This document shows, piece after piece, positions 1 to 7,705 of a DNA stretch of 25,063 bases (positions are counted from its first letter, which is position 1; each line of letters opens with the position of its first letter). Location: the NCBI GenBank assembly GCA_041862635.1, contig JBGVTO010000289.1:1-25063 (forward strand), written 5' to 3'. The notes under the pieces are model-generated. The model was not told the DNA's origin, made no database searches, and worked only from the letters and a program-made list of their open reading frames with translations. This DNA is from NIOZ-UU13 sp041862635. GTDB taxonomy: Bacteria; Planctomycetota; Phycisphaerae; Sedimentisphaerales; Anaerobacaceae. Position numbers and translations under genes: made by a program.

Positions 1-1732
1 CATCAGAATGATTCCATTCGGTAGTCAGGTCGATACCCGGAATCCTGCCTATCTTAGATATAGGAATCATGATATTATCCAGGTAACCGTATTTTTCCAT
101 TAGTTCAAAAGCCTTCTTTCTGTAGATTTCTTTGCCTGTGAAGTGATATGCTGTCTGCAGGAATGCAATAATTTCAATAGAGTTAAGTCTGCGGTCACCG
201 ACCTGTCTGGGAAATTGGTTAACATAATCCGGATTCCATTTCCCCCAGAGAGTAGGCTTGCCATCGTAATCGATAAGGTACCAATCATTTCGTACAATAT
301 GGTTCATAATACCGTCCATCAGGGTGATTGCCCGGTGGCGCCATTTTTCGTCGGGAATTACTTCAGCGAAAATACTGTATACGAAAAAGTGGCCTACTAT
401 CTCATCGCTGCTGGTAGTAGCCTTCCAGTCCCAGGTCCGGTCCTCAGCGGGACGCCATCGGGACTTGTCCGCTAATTTATAACCTGAGCGTTCAAAGGAC
501 CGGGAAGGAAAACCTTCCAGCGGATTGATATAGGTCAAACGTTCCATTGCCTCGAAGGACTCATAGCAATTCTGCAAAGCATCTTCTGATTTTGTAACAG
601 CATAACGGAAAAGCTCCCCGGCCAGATACATTGATGTCCATAGGCCATCGTTATCCTGGTCGATGAGTGTTCCCGTAGATAAATCACCGGGTTTGGTCAG
701 GGTAAGTGCGCTGTTCAAACCGTATCGCACGTGACGCTTTCGTGTAAGCTTATCAAAATGCTGCGCTTTTTGCTGAAGGGTCATCGTTTTGAAGTGGATA
801 ATGCTTAGCCCACGTGGGCTAAGAATCAGTACACAATTATTTGGGCCTTTTGCCAGGTCAATGACAGTGTCATCCACAAGCCAGCGTTTCGAGGCATAAT
901 AATCTATCTGTCCGTCACTGTGTAATGCAAAAGCTCCTCGGGACGTTCCAAACCAGACTTTCTCACCGATTTGCTTCACACAACGTATATCGGTCCAGGG
1001 CAATTTCTTTTGTAAAGTCGAGCGTTGACGAAAGGAATTTGCATCTAATTCGATGTATCCATCCTGAGTTCCAAGGATAAGAACCGTGTTATCACTTATC
1101 AATTCTAAACAATTCAACTCTCTACCTTCGAAAACTTTTTTAACCTCTTTCCCCGGCTGGAAACAATCGAGCCGGTTATTGGACAAAAGAAGAAATCGGC
1201 TGCGTACACGGTCAAAAAAAAGCTGTTTTATATGTCTCTTAGCCATTTCCCATTTGTCAATGCGTTTGCCCTGTTCAAAATAGGCCAGAACATCTTTTCC
1301 CGTCACCAGAATATCAAAGTCACTTCCCATCTTAAATAATTCGGCATCAGACATTTTGTGGGTAACGTAAAACTTGCCCGCCCAGGCATTACTTAAGACA
1401 ACCTTATCGGTTAAGTAAACAAATTGGTCACGATAGGTATCCAGGCTTCTTATTTGCATATCCAGCAAAGGTCTGTGTTGCTGGTCCGGCACTAATTTTC
1501 CGCTATGAATTTGCAACAGTCCCTTGTTTGACAAAACAAGGATGCGACCGTTTCTATCCGAGCTTACCGCGGATAATTCCGTACCGGCCAGCTCCTCGGA
1601 AAGTGGTATTTTCTCTGCGAAATCCTGCAAATAGGAACGGTCTTTGTAGAAATGCTGAAGATTTTTTGAATAAGCGGAGGGAGCGATTATGAATATGCTG
1701 TAGATTGCTACACAAAAAATATTGGTCTTCAT
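1..1732 (-). CDS. Exported beta-propeller plus alpha/alpha-toroid protein, partial (C-terminus beyond window)
   Basis: An uninterrupted minus-strand frame of 577 codons runs from ATG 1732 to the window edge with no stop, so the C-terminus is missing. Residues 1-22 form a signal peptide (MKTNIFC, a hydrophobic core, then APSAYS before the likely cut), so the protein is exported. Residues 30-330 contain short repeated beta-strand units of the kind found in propellers (SSDRNGRILVLSNKGL, KVWFGTSRGAFALHSDG). Around residue 356 a second domain starts with DQDNDGLWTSMYLAGE and continues helical (EDALQNCYESFEAMERL), resembling six-hairpin glycosidase-like folds. A purine-rich stretch (GAAAGGGAAA) precedes the start. 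It lies 120 bases downstream of the AmmeMemoRadiSam-type operon on the same strand and may or may not be cotranscribed. The substrate is unknown. The domain calls are from pattern only. Confidence 0.8.
   Translation of the reverse strand, partial: MKTNIFCVAIYSIFIIAPSAYSKNLQHFYKDRSYLQDFAEKIPLSEELAGTELSAVSSDRNGRILVLSNKGLLQIHSGKLVPDQQHRPLLDMQIRSLDTYRDQFVYLTDKVVLSNAWAGKFYVTHKMSDAELFKMGSDFDILVTGKDVLAYFEQGKRIDKWEMAKRHIKQLFFDRVRSRFLLLSNNRLDCFQPGKEVKKVFEGRELNCLELISDNTVLILGTQDGYIELDANSFRQRSTLQKKLPWTDIRCVKQIGEKVWFGTSRGAFALHSDGQIDYYASKRWLVDDTVIDLAKGPNNCVLILSPRGLSIIHFKTMTLQQKAQHFDKLTRKRHVRYGLNSALTLTKPGDLSTGTLIDQDNDGLWTSMYLAGELFRYAVTKSEDALQNCYESFEAMERLTYINPLEGFPSRSFERSGYKLADKSRWRPAEDRTWDWKATTSSDEIVGHFFVYSIFAEVIPDEKWRHRAITLMDGIMNHIVRNDWYLIDYDGKPTLWGKWNPDYVNQFPRQVGDRRLNSIEIIAFLQTAYHFTGKEIYRKKAFELMEKYGYLDNIMIPISKIGRIPGIDLTTEWNHSD
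804..823. repeat. 20-bp perfect palindrome inside the propeller gene
   Basis: CTTAGCCCACGTGGGCTAAG is a perfect loop-free palindrome. It lies in frame in the propeller domain, where it encodes LSPRGLS. It could be a chance product of propeller-like sequence, a protein-binding site, or a reduced palindromic element. Confidence 0.5.
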
Positions 1733-1852
1733 ATTTTCCCTTTCAAAAATTGAATCATTTTCGCCGTTGAAGCACCAAACATCACCTGTGCCTGCGTAAC
1801 CCCCGTGCTTTCTTACGAAAGCAAGAATTAGGGTGCACGCACTAAACTGACC

Positions 1853-4800
1853 TTACTCGACCTTCTTATAGAATTCCGCTTCTCGGTCGGAAAGCCTTTT
1901 CTGCTCAATCAAATTGCGAATGCGCTGCATATCGACGTCCCTGGGCTGGCCTCCGGAAGGAGCTAAAGCAATGTAATAATCGCGGCCCGTAGGAACGACC
2001 TGCAAGAACCTGCCTACAGAAACCGCCGATACAAATATTGCTACTGCGAGGACATAAGGCACAAGTCCCGCACCAAAAAGCCCTTTGCCCGGTGCCGTTT
2101 TCGGTTCGATAGGAAGAACCACTTTGCTCGGCTTCGTTTTGGCGCGGGATGCGCTGCCTTGTTTGCTATAGCGACACCTGTCACAATGTATGCAGTCCAT
2201 TTTGTCCTTGGTGGTAAGACCAAACTCACATCTACCAAATCTTTTCGCCGGCAGGTACCGCTTTAATATTGCGACATTATTGAGTAACGACAGAAAGGCC
2301 CCTGCCGGACACAAATACCGGCACCAAAAGCGTCCATATAATACCGAGCCTATCAGCACTGTTACTACTATCAACAACATTGCCGACTGAAAATCGTAAA
2401 TTGAAAATCGTCCCGCCAACAGCGGGTATCTATCAAAACCCAGCGTTGATGGGTTGAAAATCGAAATGAGTGGGTCTGCTGCCAACGTTGTTCGATTTCT
2501 GGAAAGAAAGAACACAATTATCAAAACAAGAAGAACAACGTATTTGATAAACCTTGCCTTTCGCATCGATTCAGTAGGCATAGGTTGTTTAAATCTTCCA
2601 GGCAAAACGTAGCCGAGTAGTTCCTGTGCAGCACCAAAAGGGCAGATGTAACCGCAATAAATATTGCCGAAGATTATTACCAAAAGCGGCACTCCTATGA
2701 CCAGCAAAAACGCACCTGTTAATGCCAGAGCGGGAGTATGAACGGACAATAAAGTTGCCATTTGCTCACTGGAATACTGGGTGTTCAAAATGATACCGCC
2801 GAGGACAAGATTAAACAAGAGCACAACCAATCTGCTCCAAAATCCGCCTCGGTAGATTACAATCAGGGCCAGAACAAAAGCACCAATCAAATATATGCCA
2901 TGGTTGTCCGGCAGGTATGCCGCCCGGTGAGTTTTTTCTTTAGGTCCTGCTTCAACAGCGCGGCCAAGAATCTGCGAGGCAAATCTGCGACCTGATGTTT
3001 GAAGTGCTGAGAGAATAGCTTCAGAGCTTACAGTAGCACCGGTTACAGCGTGAACGTCAGCGAAAGGCTCAGGCTGGAAGAGCTGACGTTCGTTTAAGGA
3101 GCTGCGCCACTTGCTAAGAAGCTCCAGGTACGCCGGTGTTTCGTTTGAGCGTATAATATGGAAGTTAATCAATTTGCCGCCGGGGTCGTCCACATAAATG
3201 GCGAGATTTATCCTGCCACCAAAACCACGAACATCGGGCGCCAGGTCCTCAGAGCTGAAGATATACCCGGTTAATTTATCATTGGCATCCGAAACCCTGA
3301 AGTAATTGATTTTGCGAGCACTATCGCTAAGAACGGTTGATTCCTGCTCAAGGTGCAATTCGCCGGCAAGTCCGCCTATGAGGGCGGATGCTGAATGTTG
3401 CGGCAGTGACGGCCTCAGACGTGCACCGGCCTCAGCGAGCAGGTTAGAGCAAAGGACGATAGATACCCCAACACCGAATAAGACGTAGCCGAGCTTGCGC
3501 AATCTAAAAGCAATTGTATCAAAAGAACAAACTCGTTCGGCCTTGTATATTCTCAGCAGTGAAGGAGGTACATTTACCAGAATGAGCAGAATAAATCCCA
3601 ACAGCGTTATCCGTGCCCCGAGTACCGGAACAAGTGCGAGACTCGTCAGCAGTCCTCCCACTGAGGCGCCAATGTGGTCAGCAGTTTCGAGTTTGCTTCC
3701 GGCCTGGCCAGTCTCGAAAGCAGAGTCGGCCAATTGTCTGGCAGCTATCGGAAAATAGCTGCCGGCGCATAAACCGCATAAAACGAATGCGGCCAGAAAG
3801 GTCAAGTGTGTTAATTCTTCGGCAGGCCAAAAAGCGATTGTGCACAGGATTAACGAATGCACAAAAATCACTGCAAATAACAGTATCTCCGGCTGCACCT
3901 TCCTATCGCTCGCCCCGTCTCGTCTTCGACGAGCGGGGCTCGCTAATAAATGTCTGGTTAGGGCGGCGCCGATGGTTAAGCCCACCATAAACATAGATGA
4001 AACAACACCGATATACAGGTACAGCGAGCCGAAACGGGTTTGATACAGATACATCAGGACAATTACCACCCCTATAGCCACCCAGCCGGCGGAGAAAACC
4101 AGGAAGCTGCTGTCGAAACCGGATTTATTACCCTGTTGAGCTGTTCTTAGGATGTAAATAACCCGCAGCACGATAAAAAGCAAGACAGGGACAACAAAAG
4201 CCAACGGCCCGGCCAGAGCAAAGTGTTTGATAAGTTTGGTAACCGGTGCTCCCGACTGCTTTGCTGCAAGCAATAAACTGTACAGATGTGTCAGAGGCCT
4301 GGAATCGCGATTGATCAAAAGCACTTCAGGCAAATCCGCACCTGCGTAATATTTGACTGCAGCAGCAGCACGGTCCGGCAGATAAACAGAAAGCAAAGCC
4401 TGTGGAGTGAAAACACGGTTTGCTTGCTCTATGCTTGCAAAACGGTCTCGTAAAATAGCAGGGTCGCCGGTAAGCCCCTGCTCGCGGCTGGCAGGGGCAG
4501 AGGCAATAAACCACGTGTCCTCGCCGGGCGTTACAACAAGCTGTGAGAATACTTTCTCAAGAGTCAATTTAGTCGAAGCACCAAGATTTACAAGCTCGGT
4601 GCCCATAATATTTTCTCCGCCTGCTACACGGACCTGGAATATACCATTTGGTTTCAAAGCTTCTTTAACCTGACGATAAAATTCGAGAGTATAATATCGA
4701 TTCAGGGCCGAGCTGGTTGCATCAGGTAAATTCAGAATTACTATATCATACAATTGCTTCTTTTCAGCAAGCGATAAGCGAATGTCACCTTTCAATTGAT

Positions 4801-5863
4801 GCAATCGATTGTCAGCGATTTTGAACTCGTCCGGCAGAACTTCATCGACCTTCTGCACATATTCACTGTCGCAATGCGCCCAGCTTATCGTCTGAATCTG
4901 CGGTAAGCGCAGGAATTGCTGACACAGACCCAGTCCCGAGCCGATGACCAAAACCTTCGTAGAATCAGGTTTTTGACATAAACCGATAGCTGCTATTCGA
5001 CCGGCGGCACTATCATCGGGTAATGTTTCGATGACACTGCCCTGGGACATTACTACCCATTGGCCTTGATAAACACCGTAGAGATATTCAGCCTGGGCTG
5101 TTTGAAATGAGCCGGTTAAAGAATCGGCGGGAAGTAATTTGGTCCATTTCACAATCCTTATATAGCGCATTAAGGTTTTATCAGCTCTGATGAAAAAGCA
5201 AAGCATGATACAAAGCGGAACCAAAAACATAAGCTGTGCTTTCACTTTGGCGGTTTTTTTCAAAGCGGGAATACTGTGCTGCCTTGCCTCTGTAAACTGT
5301 GCTAAAGCCGCTGATAACGAGACGAAAAGAGCGAGTATAAAGAAAATCCTCGCCGAACTTATGCCAAGAGCCAAAAGAACGGTTACCCCCAGCCCGCCGA
5401 CAAAACTTCCCGCTGCCTCAATAATGTAAACCTGTGAGACGGGGAGTTTTTGGTCTTTCTCGACCCATCGGCAGGCAGTTGGAAACAACATTCCCGTGAT
5501 GATACTGACCGGTGCATTTACGATTATTGATACAATCAGAATGGCCCAAACGGACCACAGCGCATACGATTCGATGCCCACAAGCTCGCGTGCCTGGATG
5601 ATTAATATCAATTGAAGGATAAAGGCCGGCAGATAACTCAAAAACAAAAGCTCTATATTTTGAAGTAATTTTTCGGCGATAATTTGCGCTCTATAAACAA
5701 TTATTGCTCCCAGGCCCACCCATAGAAACCATGAGGCAAAGAAAATGCCAACGCTTATATCATTGCCTTCGAAGGTGGTTATAAACTCGCGAAAAAGTAA
5801 GGCCTGGGCGGCAATAGTAAACAGGCCGTAACTGAATATCAGCAAACTGCGAGCAAGTTTCAT
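1853..5863 (-). CDS. Giant membrane fusion: spermidine-synthase-like + FMN-binding domain + NapH/NosR-type 4Fe-4S polyferredoxin
   Basis: This 1336-residue protein has three parts. Residues 1-230 and 550-810 are polytopic membrane segments of the fused spermidine-synthase-like type (ETADHIGASVGG at 725-736). They flank a Rossmann methyltransferase-like domain at 300-455 (VLVIGSGLGL; LNLPDATSSALNRYYTLEFY). Residues 825-965 form an FMN-binding domain with TGATVSS at 941-947, matching the covalent flavinylation motif; Ser946 would be the acceptor. Residues 985-1290 are a membrane ferredoxin with two CxxxCP motifs (Cys1070/1074 and Cys1181/1185) and a third Cys set (1212, 1224, 1227, 1230). Polyamine synthesis itself is doubtful, because the usual catalytic Asp region reads LNLPDA. 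The start overlaps the upstream stop as ATGA. I infer transmembrane electron transfer to or from an extracytoplasmic flavin. No ApbE flavin transferase is in the window. Confidence 0.9.
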   Translation of the reverse strand: MKLARSLLIFSYGLFTIAAQALLFREFITTFEGNDISVGIFFASWFLWVGLGAIIVYRAQIIAEKLLQNIELLFLSYLPAFILQLILIIQARELVGIESYALWSVWAILIVSIIVNAPVSIITGMLFPTACRWVEKDQKLPVSQVYIIEAAGSFVGGLGVTVLLALGISSARIFFILALFVSLSAALAQFTEARQHSIPALKKTAKVKAQLMFLVPLCIMLCFFIRADKTLMRYIRIVKWTKLLPADSLTGSFQTAQAEYLYGVYQGQWVVMSQGSVIETLPDDSAAGRIAAIGLCQKPDSTKVLVIGSGLGLCQQFLRLPQIQTISWAHCDSEYVQKVDEVLPDEFKIADNRLHQLKGDIRLSLAEKKQLYDIVILNLPDATSSALNRYYTLEFYRQVKEALKPNGIFQVRVAGGENIMGTELVNLGASTKLTLEKVFSQLVVTPGEDTWFIASAPASREQGLTGDPAILRDRFASIEQANRVFTPQALLSVYLPDRAAAAVKYYAGADLPEVLLINRDSRPLTHLYSLLLAAKQSGAPVTKLIKHFALAGPLAFVVPVLLFIVLRVIYILRTAQQGNKSGFDSSFLVFSAGWVAIGVVIVLMYLYQTRFGSLYLYIGVVSSMFMVGLTIGAALTRHLLASPARRRRDGASDRKVQPEILLFAVIFVHSLILCTIAFWPAEELTHLTFLAAFVLCGLCAGSYFPIAARQLADSAFETGQAGSKLETADHIGASVGGLLTSLALVPVLGARITLLGFILLILVNVPPSLLRIYKAERVCSFDTIAFRLRKLGYVLFGVGVSIVLCSNLLAEAGARLRPSLPQHSASALIGGLAGELHLEQESTVLSDSARKINYFRVSDANDKLTGYIFSSEDLAPDVRGFGGRINLAIYVDDPGGKLINFHIIRSNETPAYLELLSKWRSSLNERQLFQPEPFADVHAVTGATVSSEAILSALQTSGRRFASQILGRAVEAGPKEKTHRAAYLPDNHGIYLIGAFVLALIVIYRGGFWSRLVVLLFNLVLGGIILNTQYSSEQMATLLSVHTPALALTGAFLLVIGVPLLVIIFGNIYCGYICPFGAAQELLGYVLPGRFKQPMPTESMRKARFIKYVVLLVLIIVFFLSRNRTTLAADPLISIFNPSTLGFDRYPLLAGRFSIYDFQSAMLLIVVTVLIGSVLYGRFWCRYLCPAGAFLSLLNNVAILKRYLPAKRFGRCEFGLTTKDKMDCIHCDRCRYSKQGSASRAKTKPSKVVLPIEPKTAPGKGLFGAGLVPYVLAVAIFVSAVSVGRFLQVVPTGRDYYIALAPSGGQPRDVDMQRIRNLIEQKRLSDREAEFYKKVE
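2412..2427. repeat. Hairpin unit CCCGCCAAC-GCGGGT, in-frame copy
   Basis: CCCGCCAACAGCGGGT matches 16942-16957 at 15 of 16 positions. It forms a 5-bp stem inside the polyferredoxin part of the giant fusion gene. It sits between two copies of TGAAAATCG (2402-2410 and 2455-2463); a third copy lies at 2388-2396. A second hairpin (AACCCA...TGGGTT) follows at about 2437-2455. Confidence 0.45.
3909..3942. repeat. 26-bp palindromic element with CTCG direct repeats, in frame in the giant fusion gene
   Basis: The 26-bp core (3913-3938) starts CCCCGTCTCGTC and ends GACGAGCGGGG, giving an 11- to 12-bp stem with one bulged T and a TTC loop. Exact CTCG copies flank it (3909-3912 and 3939-3942). Core plus one direct repeat is 30 bp, so the reading frame is kept. 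It encodes the Arg-rich stretch SPARRRRDGA (residues 642-651) in a loop between membrane segments, where an insertion would be tolerated. Confidence 0.7.
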
Positions 5864-7521
5864 TTTTGGTTCCCGCCAAGCAGGGTCCCTTCACTTTCAC
5901 CCCATCCCGTCTTCAACGGGTGGGATTCACCGAAAACATCCGCCTGGAAGACCAGAAAGCTCGCACCTTCTTTCCAGGCATCAGCAGGTAACTGAGCTTT
6001 CAAAGACAATTGCGTGAGCATCTGATTAACATCCCAACCCTGTTCCGGTGCAACCTGAGGCAGAAACACAGCAGAACGACCATTCTTGCTCAATACGACG
6101 CCATCTATGCCGATCCGGATGTCACTCGAGGAGGCAACGGGTTCAGGTGCCGTAAGCGCAGAAATTTCGATTGTAATATCGTTGCATTCCTCTTCTGTTA
6201 CCGGTAGAAAACGTCTGTCATTAACGCATGCGTTAATCGCGTTTCGAATGACCGACTTGTACAAAGGCCGTTGTGGAAAAATATCGCCTATGCAGCCTCT
6301 GAGCTGGGAATGTTTCTTAAGGGTTACAAACGCCGCGCGGGGACAGCTCATCGCCTGGCTGATTGTAACACCCAGTTCAGATGTCTGTGGTACCCGTCGA
6401 TTTTGCAGGGCATAAATTATTGTTTTGCGGGCTAAGGTTAGCAGTTGTTCCTTGTCCTGTTCCGTTAATTCCAATTCTGGATTACTGGCCTGGGGCTCAA
6501 TCTCCTGATGGCTTTGCCACGAACCGGAAAAGGCGACCGAGAGGTAACTGACGGAGTTGGTAAAGTCTTTAGTTAGCTCGCCGGAGGTTGTATATTTTAT
6601 CAATTCGGCCTTGGCCGGCTCTTGTAACATCGAAAGCAATACGGCAATAGGAACAGAGCCACATATCGTCGCTCCGGTTTTGTATTTATATTCCAGAAAA
6701 CCTTTAGCATCCAATGCGGCTATATATTCATAAGCTCGCATATCAAGCTCTTTGATTTGCTCAGGTATATTTTCCGTGAACGGCACGTAAAGATGGCTGC
6801 GACCATAATGCACAAAATCCGAACTTGCAACTACGAGCGTTCCCTCATCCACTAAACTTCTCAGAATGTTACCGGCTTTGTCGATTGTCTGTAACGAGCA
6901 ACTGCCGGCCACAATCGGCACGAGCTTAAAGTCCTTTTGGCCGTACTGCAGCAGCGGCAGCTCTATTTGAACGCTGTGCTCATACTTGTGCGCCTGGGGA
7001 ACGTTCTGAAAAATTGAGTATTTCAAAAGTTTGTTTATTAATTCCACATCCAGCGGTATTTGTCCCAGTGGTGTTTCGTAATGCGTTACTCTGGGGACAC
7101 TCAGTATCTCTTCCATCAGGATAGGGTGACTTGGACCAATAACAACAATTCGCTTATATTTTTTCTCTGTTGTTTTTAGTCCGCAGACTGCGGTTTGACC
7201 TGAGTACCGGTATCCCGCGTGTGGCAAAATTAGAGCTATTACATCATTTATCTGCTTGACCTGAGCCTTTTGAAAGAAACCTTCGATTTGCTCAGCTAAA
7301 GCTTCTGCATCGGCAGAATACCATGTGCCGGCGAGTGATGAACGGAGAACAATTTTCGGTAACTCTGCCGGCTCTTCCTTTTTGAGGGGTATTATTTCTC
7401 TGGTGGGGGGAGTTTCTGAAATATATGCTTGCCATAAAAATATGGAAGCAATACTTAGCAGTACAATCACCAAAGCCAGTATAAACGTTCTCACGAGCCA
7501 TTTTTTCTTCTGCTTATCCAT
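5860..7521 (-). CDS. Membrane-anchored Memo-AMMECR1 fusion (AmmeMemoRadiSam system proteins B and A in one chain)
   Basis: This 553-residue chain has a basic N-terminus (MDKQKKKWLVR) and one hydrophobic segment (about 11-32), predicting a signal anchor with the catalytic part outside the cytoplasm. Residues 57-335 are a Memo domain: LPHAGYRYSG (His101), VIGPSHP (His132), EHSVQIELPLL, SSDFVHYG (Asp235, His238) and TICGS (Cys287). The His/His/Cys set corresponds to the metal site described for Memo proteins. Residues 355-530 are AMMECR1-like, with the hallmark LRGCIG at 407-412. A GGAG eight bases before ATG 7521 sits inside the preceding microprotein gene. The last 20 residues after FQADVF are encoded by palindromic repeat DNA and look like an added tail. 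The biochemical role of this family is not established. The gene is coupled by ATGA to the giant fusion gene. Confidence 0.92.
   Translation of the reverse strand: MDKQKKKWLVRTFILALVIVLLSIASIFLWQAYISETPPTREIIPLKKEEPAELPKIVLRSSLAGTWYSADAEALAEQIEGFFQKAQVKQINDVIALILPHAGYRYSGQTAVCGLKTTEKKYKRIVVIGPSHPILMEEILSVPRVTHYETPLGQIPLDVELINKLLKYSIFQNVPQAHKYEHSVQIELPLLQYGQKDFKLVPIVAGSCSLQTIDKAGNILRSLVDEGTLVVASSDFVHYGRSHLYVPFTENIPEQIKELDMRAYEYIAALDAKGFLEYKYKTGATICGSVPIAVLLSMLQEPAKAELIKYTTSGELTKDFTNSVSYLSVAFSGSWQSHQEIEPQASNPELELTEQDKEQLLTLARKTIIYALQNRRVPQTSELGVTISQAMSCPRAAFVTLKKHSQLRGCIGDIFPQRPLYKSVIRNAINACVNDRRFLPVTEEECNDITIEISALTAPEPVASSSDIRIGIDGVVLSKNGRSAVFLPQVAPEQGWDVNQMLTQLSLKAQLPADAWKEGASFLVFQADVFGESHPLKTGWGESEGTLLGGNQK
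5872..5889. repeat. Short G/C-rich repeat at the 3' end of the Memo-AMMECR1 gene
   Basis: CCCGCCAAGCAGGGTCCC on the plus strand matches the complement of 12557-12574 at 15 of 18 positions. Here it encodes GTLLGG at the extreme C-terminus of the Memo-AMMECR1 fusion; at the other site it encodes a Gly/Pro-rich loop of the FG-GAP protein. The stem is weak. Confidence 0.4.
5896..5929. repeat. 26-bp palindromic element with TTCA direct repeats, in frame in the Memo-AMMECR1 tail
   Basis: The core 5900-5925 starts CCCCATCCCGTC and ends ACGGGTGGGA. TTCA flanks it exactly (5896-5899 and 5926-5929). It aligns without gaps to the 26-bp core at 3913-3938 (20 of 26 identical), with the bulged T conserved. 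On the coding strand it adds SHPLKTGWG (residues 533-541). The direct repeat is visible at protein level as GES on both sides. Core plus repeat is 30 bp, so the frame is preserved. Confidence 0.7.
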
Positions 7522-7522
7522 A

Positions 7523-7705
7523 TCAACCGCTCCATTTGCTTTGTTTGGAAATATCTCGTAAGGGCTTCAAGGAACCGGGATATTTTTTAACTCGAAAAGC
7601 CCATACAAACTTACGTGGCGTAGTGTTTTTGGCCAGCCATGAAATACCAACAACAATGACTGAACCTGCTTCGACTAATTTATGAATAAATTTTCTGCGT
7701 GTCAT
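7523..7705 (-). CDS. 60-residue Tat-signal microprotein of the AmmeMemoRadiSam-type operon
   Basis: The chosen start is ATG 7705, not the longer frame from 7744. It gives an ATGA overlap with the radical SAM stop, has GGAG seven bases upstream, and puts TRRKFIHKL at the N-terminus. That is a twin-arginine motif, followed by a hydrophobic segment (SVIVVGISWLA). The remaining ~35 residues are basic and aromatic (KFVWAFRVKKYPGSLKPL) and end KWSG. It has no domain I recognise. The next gene starts one base after its stop. Possible roles are a Tat-exported or Tat-anchored small subunit, an assembly peptide for the Fe-S partner, or a substrate of the adjacent radical SAM enzyme. None is shown by the sequence. 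Confidence 0.75.
   Translation of the reverse strand: MTRRKFIHKLVEAGSVIVVGISWLAKNTTPRKFVWAFRVKKYPGSLKPLRDISKQSKWSG

Noticed and set aside
486..520. GGAAGG-AAAA-CCTTCC hairpin in the propeller gene as another palindromic element
   Set aside because: Only a 6-bp stem, no CCCC/GGGG ends and no flanking direct repeats; likely chance.
1807..1824. Hairpin TGCTTTC-TTAC-GAAAGCA between the propeller gene and the giant fusion gene as a terminator
   Set aside because: The stem is only 7 bp and A/T-rich, and neither strand has a following T-run, so termination cannot be supported.
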